Assembly (NCBI GenBank): GCA_024516035.1
Contig: CM044955.1
Span: 16,050,079-16,114,078, forward strand
Direction of reading: 5' to 3'
Length of the DNA: 64,000 nt
Origin: Bactericera cockerelli
Lineage: Eukaryota > Arthropoda > Insecta > Hemiptera > Triozidae
In this document: positions 22,944 through 33,800 of the stretch, piece after piece
Layout of the letters: every line of letters begins with the position of its first letter
Numbering within the stretch: the first letter of the stretch is position 1
The notes under the pieces: model-generated
Seen by the model: only the letters and a program-made list of their open reading frames with translations
What the model was told of the DNA's origin: nothing
Database searches by the model: none
Program-made: the position numbers and the translations under genes

Positions 22944-23386
22944 AGCTGGTCAGGTATCCTCGCGTGTGAGGATAGAGAAAAGACAGCAGGTGCCCTCGTG
23001 TGCAGCGTGCGGATTCGAACAGGCGACCTTCCACTCATGGACTCTAGCACGGGAAGAACCATCAGCCCCACCACTGAACAAGGTCCCTATACATGTACGT
23101 ATTCTGTTCTCCGGACGGATGAAATTCTGGACGTCTTGAATTCATATAATCATATTGGGTGAACAATATTTATTCCTATTCCATGGGACAATATAGATCG
23201 TGTTAGATCGTAAATCTGAAAATACGAGGAGACTAAAGAAGGAACTAACCGGGTTTAGCTGGAATAGCTCAAAAGTGAAAATCCTGTCACAGTAAAGAAA
23301 GTCATTAAAAAACTAAAAAGAACTAAGAAAGTAAGACTGGATTAGTTTGCAACTTCAATGGAGGCATGTTCTGACAGGCTGTATGG
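22943..23386. other. Gene-free stretch
   Basis: No coding region, RNA gene or recognisable element seen. Confidence 0.45.
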
Positions 23387-23575
23387 TGTGTTTGTGTTGG
23401 CTCAGCACCTAAATCGAACGTACTGTGTCAGGGTGTCACGTCTCGGCCATCAGAGGGGAGACATACAACAGTACAACACAGACCACAAGCGTATACAGTA
23501 GCTGTCGTTTCATGGCTTCGAAAAAAAAGGCTGTGAGACACTCACTCTACTTCAAGGAGAATAACTGATATATTT
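23387..23575 (+). mobile_element. S3 SINE, 5'-truncated
   Basis: It matches the body of the full S3 copy at 25.97 kb: TTG-CTCAGCACCTAA, CATCAGAGGGGAG, AACACAGACCACAAG, TACAGTAGCT, TTTCATGGCT-CGAAAAAAAA and GAGACACTCA. The tRNA-like head is absent. Confidence 0.8.
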
Positions 23576-23639
23576 TAATTTCTTCATGCAATGGCCATTG
23601 TGAGTTTTGCGGTCACATGAAAATATTTTCCTATGAGCC

Positions 23640-23823
23640 TTAGGGCCAAGTTATGAAACAGGAATAACAGAATTAAAATTAAGATAAGCCAGACACGCCT
23701 TCAAATCAGAGTTACAACCAATCACAACTCACAACACACTAAACAGTCCAAGTTGAGGAATAATCTGGCTTATCTTAACTTATCTTATAAAACAGGCTTA
23801 TCCTGTTTTATAATTTGGCCCTT
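23640..23823. mobile_element. Harbinger-like MITE with TTA target duplication
   Basis: Terminal inverted repeats of about 20 bp: GGGCCAAGTTATGAAACAGG at the left, and the complement of GGGCCAAATTATAAAACAGG at the right. TTA flanks both ends. A TWA duplication with GGGCC termini fits PIF/Harbinger-type MITEs (family knowledge). It has no ORF. Confidence 0.85.
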
Positions 23824-24559
23824 AATAATCAACAAACAAACTGGTAGAAAAAGGGCTCCCGAAGGTTCCGTCAATTAATTCTGAGTAATTATCCGCCATT
23901 CATTAGAGTCCGATGTTCGACTCCCCTATCATGTCAGGATTTATATCTCCGTCCGGCTGACCCTCCTCCGATTCAGGCATAGTATGCTGCTCTTGCTCTG
24001 TTGATTCAGTTGCTATGGCCCGCGGCTGTGGTTGATTGCACGAGCGCTAATTTAGCTATTCATGATGTCTACGGACGTTTCCGAGATAGAGGTCTACTCT
24101 CCAGCGATGATGTCTATATGTAGAAAATACAATGGATAAATGGAGGTACCTACATATATATAATACTCTACAGTCTACAGCGATGATGCCTCTAGACTCC
24201 AGAGGTACTACAGATACATACGTATGTATAAAGAGTATATAGACTACATAGGTATACTCTCCCCTGCATATGTCTACAGAGGAACTCTCTACATCTTCAA
24301 GAGGCAGCACGAAAGCTCTTACGGTCACTCAAGAAGTTCATGATGAATTGATTAATAAAATTATAGATATAGAAGCCGGTTTTCTAAATACACAAGTGGT
24401 CCCGAGCTCGTTTCACAGACCCGAAATATTGCTTGTCAGAATTTTGTCTGTAGTGGTTGCCACAGCCGATCGATGCTAAAATGGCGAAAAAGAGAGAATT
24501 GGCCTCACTTCGAATTGATTACGTTGGGTTGGGTGGAAGAGATTGCTACAGGCAATAAC
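23824..24559. other. Unresolved stretch, possible old coding fragments
   Basis: Two short open stretches look protein-like but match nothing I know: minus strand about 23917-24055, ending MIGESNIGL then stop, acidic; and plus strand 24270-24479, beginning MSTEELSTSSRGSTKALTVT. Plus-strand codons near 24480-24583 end LGWVEEIATGNNPAL then stop, directly before a LINE-like 3' tail, and could be the last codons of that element. Confidence 0.3.
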
Positions 24560-25395
24560 CCCGCCCTTTAGATAGGACTTTAGCTTCTTTCTCTTTTTTG
24601 TTCTTGTTTCTTTGCTTTATCTATTTAATTTTTACTTTCCTTATCCTATAATAAGGAAAGTATTGTATTCGTCGAAAATTTGACCTACCTAGTTACTTTC
24701 CTTATCCTATAATAAGGAAAGTATTGTATTCGTCGAAAATTTGACCTACCTAGTTTTTCACATTTCTGGACGAATCATAGCCTCAGGATACCAAAAAAGT
24801 TGTTTTCAGCCATTGGTCCGTGCGTCTGTCTGTCTGTCTGTCTGTGTGTCTGTGTGTGTGTGTGTGTGTGAACAGGATATCTCAAGAACGGTATGAGCTA
24901 GAGACTTGAAATTTGGTATGGTAATTAATTTTATACCCCAAACGAACCATTAAACTTTTGGTTGAAATCGGCCGCATTCTGCGGCCGCAGGGCCGCAAAT
25001 ATTAGCCGCAAGCGCCGAATCTTCGAATCGGTTAAAGATACAAAAAAAGTTAGAGAATATCATTTTCTTAGATTAAAAAAATAATAGGGGTCTATTCTGA
25101 TCATTTTTTTGATATCTTGAACTTTTTGGACCTCGGCCTCAATTTACCGGTATTTTAGGGGGACCCGCTCGGACTAACTTTTTTATTATTCACCCTAGAT
25201 GGGGGTTGCGACATATCAAATCCAATGATTTTGAAGTACTGATTACGAATTTGGTATTGATTTTTAGTTATCTGTTACCGTTCAGTCACCAGTGGCGGAA
25301 TTCGACTTCTTTTTTGGGATAAGGAAAGTTGTGTGATGTTTACACCAGATTTTTCTTTATAATTTCATTGTATTCTACCTAATAAAGCTTACTAT
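24560..25395 (+). mobile_element. LINE 3' terminal fragment split by an inserted repeat
   Basis: AACCCCGCCCTTTAG-TAGGAC at 24564 and TTTCATTGTATTCTACCTAA TAAAGCTT at 25365-25390 are adjacent in an uninterrupted minus-strand copy at 32573-32720. Here they are separated by the R5 repeat (about 24634-25350), so the 32.6-kb copy serves as an empty-site control. Confidence 0.65.
24634..25350 (+). repeat. Dispersed repeat R5, near full length
   Basis: It begins with a hairpin (CTTTCCTTAT, 6 nt, ATAAGGAAAG); the first 61 bp are tandemly duplicated (24634 and 24695). A TCTG/TG microsatellite and the sentence-like GATATCTCAAGAACGGTA, AGAGACTTGAAATTTGGTAT follow. It ends GATAAGGAAAGTTGTGTGAT-GTTTACACCAGATTTTT. 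Related copies: 49917-50148, 61297-62015 and an inverted piece at 51650-51830. The element class is unknown. Confidence 0.85.
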
Positions 25396-25967
25396 AATAA
25401 TTACGATTTTTGATGAATACCTACTACAAGTCCAATTGGGAGACTGGGTGTATACAAACATGCACATACCGTGCTTTTGTTTCTTTTAAAAAATAGTGTT
25501 TCAGGGGAGGATGAAGTCTAGAATCAAGTAAACAAAACGTCAACATAGCTACGCCAATTGACTTTCGACTCGTGGAGTACGGGAAAACCGCTAGTTTTGA
25601 TACAAACAAATCTTCGAGTGCAGGAGAGAGAACTCTAACCATCTCAAGTAACAGAGGAAGCCTACGCTCTCAATACCCAACAACCAAATGATATGGGGGC
25701 GACACAAAACTGAGGGGGTTTCTCCGGAGAAAGGTGTTGCGAGCTGATCCGGTATAGCATGTAGGATGTGAATATTGTCACAGAGCTCCCAGTGGCGTCT
25801 TTTAATAATAAATATAACACGATTTTTTAAAAAATTCAAATTCAAAATTTGCCGCTCAAGGTGTTGAAATATAACACTCTTTAGTGGAAGGTAACCCACC
25901 AGGCGAGGTTATTGCTTAAATCATTTTCTACCATCTAACCCTCAAGAGTCTTGTTTTTATGTTTTAA
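25396..25967. other. Gene-free stretch
   Basis: No supported coding exon, RNA gene or recognised element. Confidence 0.45.
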
Positions 25968-26275
25968 GAGCGCGCGATTAGCTCAGTGGCTTTGCACTCG
26001 CTTGCCATGCGGAAGGTCCCGGGTTCGATCCCCCGTGCCGATTCTTAAATTGGTTACAATTGTTTGTAAGGGATACCTTCCGGAGCGCTCGTGTTGACCC
26101 AGCACCTAATTGGGAAGTATTGTGTCACTTCTCGCCCATTAGAGGGGAGGCATAATACGGGATGGGAAGGTTACAACACAGACCACAAGTGTCTACAGTA
26201 GCTCCTGTTTCATGGCTACGAAAAAAAAGCGGCTGAGAAACACTCATCTTAAAATAAATAAAAATGTGGTCACAA
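25968..26275 (+). mobile_element. tRNA-derived SINE, family S3, full length
   Basis: The tRNA-like head has A box TTAGCTCAGTGG, an anticodon-arm-like CTCGCTTGCCATGCGG and B box GGGTTCGATCCCCC. The arm and T-arm resemble tRNA-Gly(GCC), though the head is not a clean cloverleaf. The body continues through CACCTAATTGGGAAGTATTG and AACACAGACCACAAGTG to an A-rich AAAATAAATAAAAA end. Confidence 0.82.
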
Positions 26276-26282
26276 ACTCATG

Positions 26283-26372
26283 CGCCGGGTGGGATTCGAA
26301 TCAACGAACTCCTACGCTACCTGGATTACCAGACTAGCGCGTTAACCACTTGACTCTTTTGGGCCCTAGGGA
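26283..26372 (-). mobile_element. tRNA-like SINE head or tRNA pseudogene
   Basis: The minus strand reads GGGCCCAAAAGAGTCAAGTG, GTTAACGCGCTAG, then B-box-like GATTCGAATCCCACC. It is tRNA-like, but the ends do not pair cleanly, so I do not call a functional tRNA. Confidence 0.5.
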
Positions 26373-28367
26373 GTGAAAAATAGATAAGAATCAACCATGC
26401 TTAATATTGAAAAGCCTAAAATACCGACCATTAGAAGGTGGATTGGTAAGAACAGATCTGAGGAGTACAGATAATAAAGTATAGGGTGTAGTTGGAGAAT
26501 ACCGTCACAGATTTATAAGGATAGGATATGACAGGGGCATTCCATCAAACTAACGACCAAAAAGATTGACTAATAATCTAGACAAGCGCATGATCCCTAT
26601 AGAACGCTACTAGAAATTATTTTGCTGAAATGAAGGTAAGTATCAGCATATTTGAAAACAACACCGAACCAGTCCTAAATTGCAAGACAAGCAACAGTAA
26701 TATTGTCCTAATGGTCCATTGGTAATGATTGAACTCTTTTTATTTTAAAAATGAATATTTATTTGAAGAGAGGTCTTTAACATTCAGAGTCCCTTGCCCT
26801 ATTGAACTCTAATTGAACAGTAGAAAATTCATTCATTCTTCAAGATTAAATTTCGAAATTCTGTTTGTCCAAGAATCATACGAATTCAATGATTTTGGAT
26901 TATTCAGACAATTTTCGACTTCTCAAGGTTTGGGACTAATCTACTATTCCGCTTCAAGTTAACCCATGCATGCTCCAGTGGACACAAGCAGAAGCGTGAA
27001 ATCAGCTTAGTACTGATGGTATAATTCAGATATCAGCAAAAAATTCTGATCCACTCGTCCTTCACCCAGAACGGGTCAACACTTTAAGAATGCTTTAAAC
27101 TTTAAACATTATCAGTGATAAAATTTGTTTTTTACTAGCGTGAAGGAACGCGATTTGAATATAATCCCATTCCAACTGATGGTTTTATGTAGCAATAACT
27201 CGTAAACATCAAATTTGAATAATTCAAAAACAAGGAAATTGATAGAGCGAATTTTGTAGACTAACGACGGAATACTCATTCCAGATCTTCTTTTATAGCA
27301 ACAATATAAAATCAAATCAAAATTATTACATGTAATCTTAATCGGTTCCAATTTTTATCACCCCAAAACCGTCGTAAAAAGGGTCGTAAAATTACCGCCC
27401 ACTTGGCGTGTTTAATCAGCGATTCTTTTGTGTACATTTTTTATTAGCGTTTTAATGGTCTTTGATGGAGTGTCCACACAGGACATAGCTTTATGGCCAT
27501 TTTATTGAAACAAATCGCCAGAGACAAGCAAAAGTCGACCATAATGGCCCAAAGAAACACTTGAAATCTACAAATTTGTGCAGGGTGCGGCTCGGGAACT
27601 GCCTGAAACTCGTTCAGGAATTTCTGGACAGACTTGACGCAATCATGATCCTCTATTATAAGGGGTACTGTGCCAAAGCCGTGTTATCTAGCTCAGAATA
27701 TATGCATGCAAGGTACACCCAAAATTTCTTAGAAGAGTGCCCTTGAAGTATCTGAATTTTGATTCAGGGTGAAAATATCCAATTTAAACAATTAAAAGTC
27801 TAGATAAAGCGGTTTTAACAAAACAATTGCATTGGAAAGTAATATTTGTCTTGCATGATGATCTGCTGTTATGAGTTGTATTATGTAATTGTAATAATGT
27901 AATATACTATTTCATTTGCTCAAACAAAATTTTATAAGAACTTGCGTAATCCTGGTATATCTCAAACTATTAAATTTGACCGATTAGTTTACAATTCTCA
28001 CGTTAAGGCGGGAATCAGGTTTCTTTGCTATTCCAAATATTCGTGATTGTAGCAAAGTTACGTTAGGTAATCTCTTCCTCATTGGATTGGCGGAGTGGCC
28101 AAATCAGTGTTATCAGCAGCACTGACCTTTCCTGTGTTATCTTGCTCTAAGGTGACTAGCTTCGTGGCATAAAGCTTTTTCCATATTCTCTACACACGTA
28201 CCTAGATATGTAATTATAATTTATGTTCAAGTGTACTTCCCAAATCAGACAAAATGGACGTTTTACGGAGATGGTCTTGGAAGCTTTATCATTAGCTTAG
28301 AAAAAGAACCTTTGCAAAAATACAAAATTGTTAATAAATAAATGAAAAAAAGACTAATGTAATGATT
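26373..28367. other. Gene-free stretch
   Basis: Nothing recognisable as a gene or a named element. A GCGGAGTGGCC motif near 28093 is weakly tRNA-like and not enough to call. Confidence 0.45.
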
Positions 28368-28440
28368 TAGGGCGAAATTAAAAGACGTTTTTGTAATAAC
28401 GTTTTTGAAGAACTCTATTTTGTCTATTAATTTCGCCCTA
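28368..28440. mobile_element. 73-bp miniature element with 19-bp inverted ends
   Basis: TAGGGCGAAATTAAAAGAC at the left matches the complement of the right end at 18 of 19 positions. A half-copy (GGGCAGAATTAAAAGATG, TTTTTGTAATA) lies at about 44597-44632. Confidence 0.8.
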
Positions 28441-30090
28441 CATCATAGACTTTTACATATACTAGGAACTTCTCTACTTTCTTTTTCTGTCATTAGAGTG
28501 ATTATTTTTTCAACTTCATATCTATAATTCTGATAATAAGACACACAAATTCCCAGACAGTGTCTGGGCTCCTGCCATCTTTGCAGTTTTTGTCCGGGTG
28601 TATTTCGCAATGTAATGTAAACTGGATATTTTAAATTGAACTGAAAATTTCAGTGTGGAGCTAAAACATGGAATCATGTATTCTCGATTTCCTTGAGACG
28701 GATCTCTTTGTTGGTTTACTTCCTCTGCCAAAAGGAACAGTAGGTTATTCAACGGTCCATTCGGCCAGCTTGTACGTAGTTTCTTAATTTCAGACAACTG
28801 TTGATATTATAAGAGACAATTACTTCAGAGTATACAGAACTACGTAATGCACAAAATTAGGCTTGATCAGGAGTTGTGATTGTGATTGAAGGCTGACGGC
28901 GCGCGGCGTGTGGAGTATGCTAGCAACAGCCATCTCTTCAACTTGAAACCCAAAAGGTTATAAGTGAATCTCAAAAGGTTACACACACGAGAGTAACATC
29001 AACTCCTGTAATACGTAAAATCATAATGTCGTTGCAGATTTAACTATCCAACACACCTAGTGAATATGTCCTTTTCGTCATTAAAATCAAAGTATTATTG
29101 TCGCTGAAAATGCTGCAAACTGCCTTTTTCTATTGAAATTTTCACAAAAAGCATCACCCTGTATTAAATTTCATACCTGAGACCCCTGATAAGGTCGGCA
29201 AACAAAATGAGCATTTTACCTAAAAAACCTTTCGATAAGAAAAAACTCGACTTGGACTTCATATAGTTCATAGGATAGAAGAAGATAGTAAAGAAAAAGT
29301 AAGTAGACCCACAGTCAGAAAAATAGTGATACGTACCCAATCGAGAATACAGGCGGCACTTTAACCAGTCCGTGGTGGCAGCGTTGTCATTAAACTCCTC
29401 CGAGGCAGAAAATCAAATCCAAAGTGGACCAATTAAGTAGCAAAAGTAAATATTTACACGACACACATATTTTTCGCCGAGGATTTTAGATATAAGTTAA
29501 ACAAAAAAACAGCGCACGTTATTGCACCATCTGAAAAACTGTCACGAGTGAATTATTATTCATAAATGTCACGAAACATACAATTAAGAAATAGAAAGAA
29601 AAGATATATGAGGTAAACAATATAAATAAATTAAATGAACAAGACAAACTATTAATCGTTGATAATCAGGATAGAAAGTGGATCTTGATCGGCACAGTAG
29701 CGAGTCCACGCCGGCAAGTTGAGAGATTGTTCGAAATAAAAACCGAGCAAAAAAAACACACAATTATTTAGGCAACTACAAAAAAATCGCACAAAAAACA
29801 CTCGTTGAACGAGTACGCAAATGTAAACAAGCAAATCAGAAACGAAGAAGATATTGGAAGATTTTCTCAACCAAACGAGTGAACTCAATGATCACGAAGA
29901 CGGAGCAAGATAAGAAAGAGTACGCATGCTGCACGGAGCAACTACTCAACAACTTGGAACGAATGGAGGTGGAAGAAGCAACTCCATGCTCAGAATTCAG
30001 AATGAATGAAAGAGAATACCAAGGTTGTTCGGTGAATGAATGAAAACCAATGTGAGGACGTTTGTTGAATGAATCGTGCGAGAGAGAGCG
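28441..30090. other. Gene-free stretch
   Basis: No coding region is supported; minus-strand ORFs around 29650-30266 lack any family motif. Composition becomes more GC-rich near 29880-30230, which could reflect an untranslated exon or promoter, but I cannot demonstrate this. Confidence 0.35.
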
Positions 30091-30116
30091 GAAGTGGAGA
30101 GAGAGAGAGAGAGAGG
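30091..30116. repeat. Short GA microsatellite
   Basis: About 25 bp of mostly pure GA. Confidence 0.9.
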
Positions 30117-30414
30117 GGTTCCTCCACTGGCGGAAATGACGTCTACAGTGTAGGGATATCGCGGAGAGGCGTACAGGGTTCGCCGAGCGGCGGTTCTCAG
30201 GTAACGCACAGGACATGGTGGTTTGTGTCCTTGTACAGGGTCATGCAAGAATAATGTGTTATTCATGGTATGTTCTGTTATTCATGTACATCTAATACAA
30301 CTTCTCACTTTTATTTTTATACTGATATACTGAATGTGATTATTGAATGAATCGTACATTAAGTCATGAGGCTTTTTCTCTTTTTTTCGTGTCCATGGAG
30401 AGGTGTAGAAAAGT

Positions 30415-30535
30415 TCCAGGCTGTGGCGCTGAGTTCCGGCCCGAAAAGAAGTACGGCAATGCCTCATTGTGTAGATTAGGGTTAGGAAAAATAAACCTAG
30501 GGCCATGTCTCGCACCTTAACTCGGGTGCAGCCAG
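30415..30535 (+). repeat. Dispersed repeat R6, copy 1
   Basis: Ordered landmarks GGCAATGCCTCA, TAGGGTTAG-AA, AGGGCCATG and AACTCGGGTG recur inverted at 34112-34250. No ORF or terminal repeat was recognised. Confidence 0.7.
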
Positions 30536-31090
30536 TTTTAGACTGATGGTGTATTTTTACGAATTTTTGGAAGTATGGGAAACAAATAAATGCAATAGGT
30601 TCTGCAGAAAAGTTATCGGACGCGTAACGGAAAGTTGATGATCGTATGTTGGAGGTCAGTGTTTCGCATGCTGAGCAAGGTTTTATATAGTTGGTGGTTC
30701 TTTAGAAATTGAAATGTCACTTGAAATAATATTGATGGAAGGGTGGAAGGCTATACTTTGGGTAGATCTTCACATTCTTCACATGAGTCGTAGCAGCAAT
30801 GAAAAATCAAAACAATAAATTAATATTCACAATAATCATACTTCATACCAGACAACTTTCTGAAAATGTAAGGTCAGGGAAAGGTTAACTCTTTTCATGC
30901 GACAAAATGAGGGCAAAGGCATCAGAACATTCCACGAATTTCTTTTCAAAATTTCCGCGGATTTCAAACTATCAAAAATAATTCATTCAGGCCGGATGTG
31001 GTATTAAATATTCAAAAAATTGTAGCGTTCAGAGACTGGATTTCACGTTTGACCTGAGATATGTCACACGTGAGATATGGCAAATAGATT

Positions 31091-31225
31091 GGGAGCTAGC
31101 TCGACCGATAAAACGGCCGACTCGTAACCTAGAGGTCGGTGGTTCGAGTCATAAGTTTACCAAATATGTAGTAAGCTGAGTTTGAGTAGTTATGTGATCA
31201 CGATTATGATTAGTCACAAATTAAC
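31091..31225 (+). mobile_element. S1 SINE, head-to-head pair, plus copy
   Basis: GAGCTAGCTCGACCGATAAA, GGTGGTTCGAGTC and GTTTGAGTAGTTATG match S1. Its 3' end faces the inverted copy that follows. Confidence 0.8.
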
Positions 31226-31229
31226 ATAG

Positions 31230-31365
31230 TTAAAGTTATCGCATTTGTGTTAATCATTTTCGTGATATCACAACTACGCAAACTCGCTTTAAATCTACGC
31301 TGAAACCGGGACTTGAACCACCGACCTCCAGGTTACAAGTCCGCCGCCTTATCGATCAAATATGA
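31230..31365 (-). mobile_element. S1 SINE, head-to-head pair, minus copy
   Basis: The complement of GGACTTGAACCACCGACCTC and TTACAAGTCCGCCGCCTTAT is the S1 head; the tail reads towards the plus copy, so the pair can fold as a hairpin. Confidence 0.82.
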
Positions 31366-31684
31366 TAACATGTTTTTTTTAATTATGTATCCTATGTTAT
31401 ACCTGGTGATTAAGGTATGGCAGATGATGGATATTAATAAACATTGGAACTAACTTGTGGTAGTATATATGCCTCTTTTCTAGATTGTCCTAGTACACTA
31501 GAACCACATCAGCTCAAGTTAGTAATATTAAGCCAGTCCAGTAGCCTGAAAATTCCACTCCGACCGGTATTTGAACCCGAAACTTCCGCATCAAGAGGAG
31601 CATGATGTGTTTCAGCACCTCAGAGGTTGCCACAGTGCTAAACCTGGTCCTCATAATTATAGCAAACACCATTCATCAGAAGCT

Positions 31685-31790
31685 GAATCGTTAGGACTCG
31701 GACGTTAGAATCGTAACCTGGAGATTAGTGGTTCTAGTTTCCAAGAAGGCAAATTTTAGAAATGACTTTGAGTCATTGTGACATAACTTT
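31685..31790 (+). mobile_element. S1 SINE, degraded
   Basis: GAATCGTAACCTGGAGATTA, GTGGTTCTAGTTTCC and TTTGAGTCATTGTGA match S1 with many changes. Confidence 0.55.
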
Positions 31791-31997
31791 TCAGAGAAAG
31801 AATTTTTTTTAAGATCACATCATAATTATAAAGGTTTGTCCATTTTTTTTGTCCAGCTCTGCTCCCTGACGCTATATCATTCCCTAACCAACCTTTACAC
31901 CATCGACAGCTACCATCAACGATCCGATTTTTTCTTTTTTTAAGCACCAATTTCAATTTTTTTCCTTTTACTTTCGAAGGCAGTTCTAATTCCAAGA

Positions 31998-32001
31998 GAG
32001 T

Positions 32002-32067
<66 letters not shown>

Positions 32068-32072
32068 GAGGG

Positions 32073-32128
<56 letters not shown>

Positions 32129-32130
32129 TA
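31998..32130. repeat. GA microsatellite, about 130 bp
   Basis: A long (GA)n tract with GGGA interruptions, directly abutting the ATT-repeat tail of a reversed S2 SINE. Confidence 0.97.
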
Positions 32131-32337
32131 ATAATAATATCGCCTTATTTATACTGCCCGATTAGGACTATTAAATCCCATTATTCCAGCAGTAAGCCCA
32201 AGACATATTATTATGTGGTAAAAATCCCAAATGGGAGGATAACTTGTCATGTCCCGGCTGGGTTTTGAACCCACGACCTCTGGAATCTCTGGATTCACAG
32301 AGTGCCGCCTCTACCACTGAGCTACCGAGACAGACCG
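32131..32337 (-). mobile_element. S2 SINE, full length, minus strand
   Basis: It is the complement of the 9.81-kb copy from the ATT tail through GTCCCGGCTGGG to the A-box complement CTACCACTGAGCTACCGAGA. Confidence 0.87.
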
Positions 32338-32569
32338 ATAGAGAAAAAGTAGACGGCTGCACTAAAGCGCGAGTGCTCATCAGGCGAAAATGGATATACC
32401 GAACTCAAAGTTGTAACTTCATTCAACCAGTGAGGATCAGGTTACCACCTGCAACAGGCGAGCCACCTGGAGTGGGGGACTTGCAAGGTGCAGACAAGGA
32501 GGTGTCGGGTCTCCATCAGGGTCTTTTGGGTTAAAATAACAGGAATACAGGGCTGGTGGAAGTCGAGAC

Positions 32570-32720
32570 TTTTTTTTTTAAAGCTTTATTAGGTAGAACA
32601 AAAAATAATATATACAGTAGAACACAATGAAATATAAAGAAAAACAAAAAGATTAATACAAGAATATACAAGAAGGAAAAAAAGAGAGAAATGTCCTACC
32701 TAAAGGGCGGGGTTTAATTA
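32570..32720 (-). mobile_element. LINE 3' terminal fragment with A tail
   Basis: The minus strand reads AACCCCGCCCTTTAGGTAGG through TTCTACCTAATAAAGCTTT into a run of A. It matches the split copy at 24.56-25.39 kb, with AATAAA just before the tail. Confidence 0.7.
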
Positions 32721-32746
32721 CATTAATTTCTTTAATGTAATGCCTT

Positions 32747-33052
32747 GGGCCCGAATAATAAAACAGGAGATTTAATTTCAGTGGACACTATACCTTAACT
32801 AGGGCTATAGTGCGCTGTGATGGGTTGAAACTACAACTTGAGGGCGTGTCTGGCTTAGTTTAACTTTAAACCTGTTTCATAATGTGGCTCTTGGTCCCAA
32901 AATAAGATTACGAGGATAACGGAAAGTCATCCCTCAAGTCGAACTTTGTACCAATCAGCACAGTGCACCATAACATAGTTATGGTTGAGGTACGATTTTT
33001 CCTTATCCTAGTTGTTTTAAGTAATCCCATTTTATAATTTGACCTCAGAGCG
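32747..33052. mobile_element. Two adjacent Harbinger-like MITE remnants
   Basis: The first (to about 32892) has GGGCCCGAATAATAAAACAG, the shared GTGGACACTAT, GGGTTGAAACTACAACTTGA, and ends CCTGTTTCATAATGTGGC. The second ends TTTTATAATTTGACC. This double arrangement is also seen at 37.2-37.4 kb. Confidence 0.7.
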
Positions 33053-33169
33053 CTCGAAATAAAGAGCAAAGTGATTGCAATCATTCCAATAGAAAAATAA
33101 CAAACATTAATTGTAAGATTGAATGTAAATATTTCGCAATTCGACACTTGCGGAAATCTTTTGTTTAAA

Positions 33170-33800
33170 ACCGATCATTTGCGACAATGAAAAAAGGTTT
33201 CAAACCATACATTTGCGACAATATATTGCAGGTATAGATTTCAATGTTTCATACAGTGTGAATCAAATTTTAGTTCGTACTGGTAGGTGTTTTTTTGTTA
33301 GAGGAATTTTGTTGTTAGATAGGGTTAGGTAAAGTTAACAAGGTGAGATTGCACGATAGATCACTGACTTCAGTTTGTCGGGTAGGATGGTTGGGTGAGG
33401 GGCGTAGGTTAGGTTGAAATTAGCGCAGGCGGTTAGGCCGGGTTGCGTAGCGACCCGGTCTAACCCTGCGCTAATTTCAACCTAACCTAAGCCCCTCACC
33501 CAAGCTATCCTAGCCGGCTAACGAAACACAACATTTAGTCTGACAACCGTTTGTCTGACAAGGAATCTCCTCAAATAAAATAAATTTATCTATGATGAGA
33601 GAAGGAATTCATTAAATCGGATAAATTCACATACGTCCATATTTAAGTCGACCCGGTATTTATTTGGAAATTCCGAAATGAACAAAGGAGTTAACCTGTT
33701 CCTTTGTCTGTCTGATATTGTCGCAAACGTTACAGTGAATACCTTTTTCTGTTGTCGCAAATGTCGGGTTTTTTCAGGTAAATTGTCGCAAGTGATCGGT
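33170..33800. mobile_element. 631-bp fold-back element
   Basis: The outer ends are inverted (ACCGATCATTTGCGACAAT and the complement of ACCGATCACTTGCGACAAT). The motif TTTGCGACAA repeats near both ends in opposite orientations. The centre is a long palindrome: arms about 33384-33446 and 33449-33511, with GAGGGGC-TAGGTTAGGTTGA and AATTAGCGCAG mirrored. It has no ORF, and target duplication is unclear. Confidence 0.88.

Noticed and set aside
22720..23139. ORFs of about 90-106 residues on both strands
   Set aside because: Created by the (GA)n tract (alternating Ser-Leu or Arg-Glu).
24632..25328. R5 as a DNA transposon with ACTTTCCTTATCC inverted ends
   Set aside because: GGATAAGGAAAGT does occur near the right end, but the 61.3-kb copy shares another ~30 bp beyond it, so the true end lies further right and the inverted ends are not terminal.
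29652..30266. Minus-strand ORFs of 78-126 residues
   Set aside because: Overlapping frames, GA-tract-derived Ser-Leu runs and no recognisable motif; splice signals nearby were not convincing.
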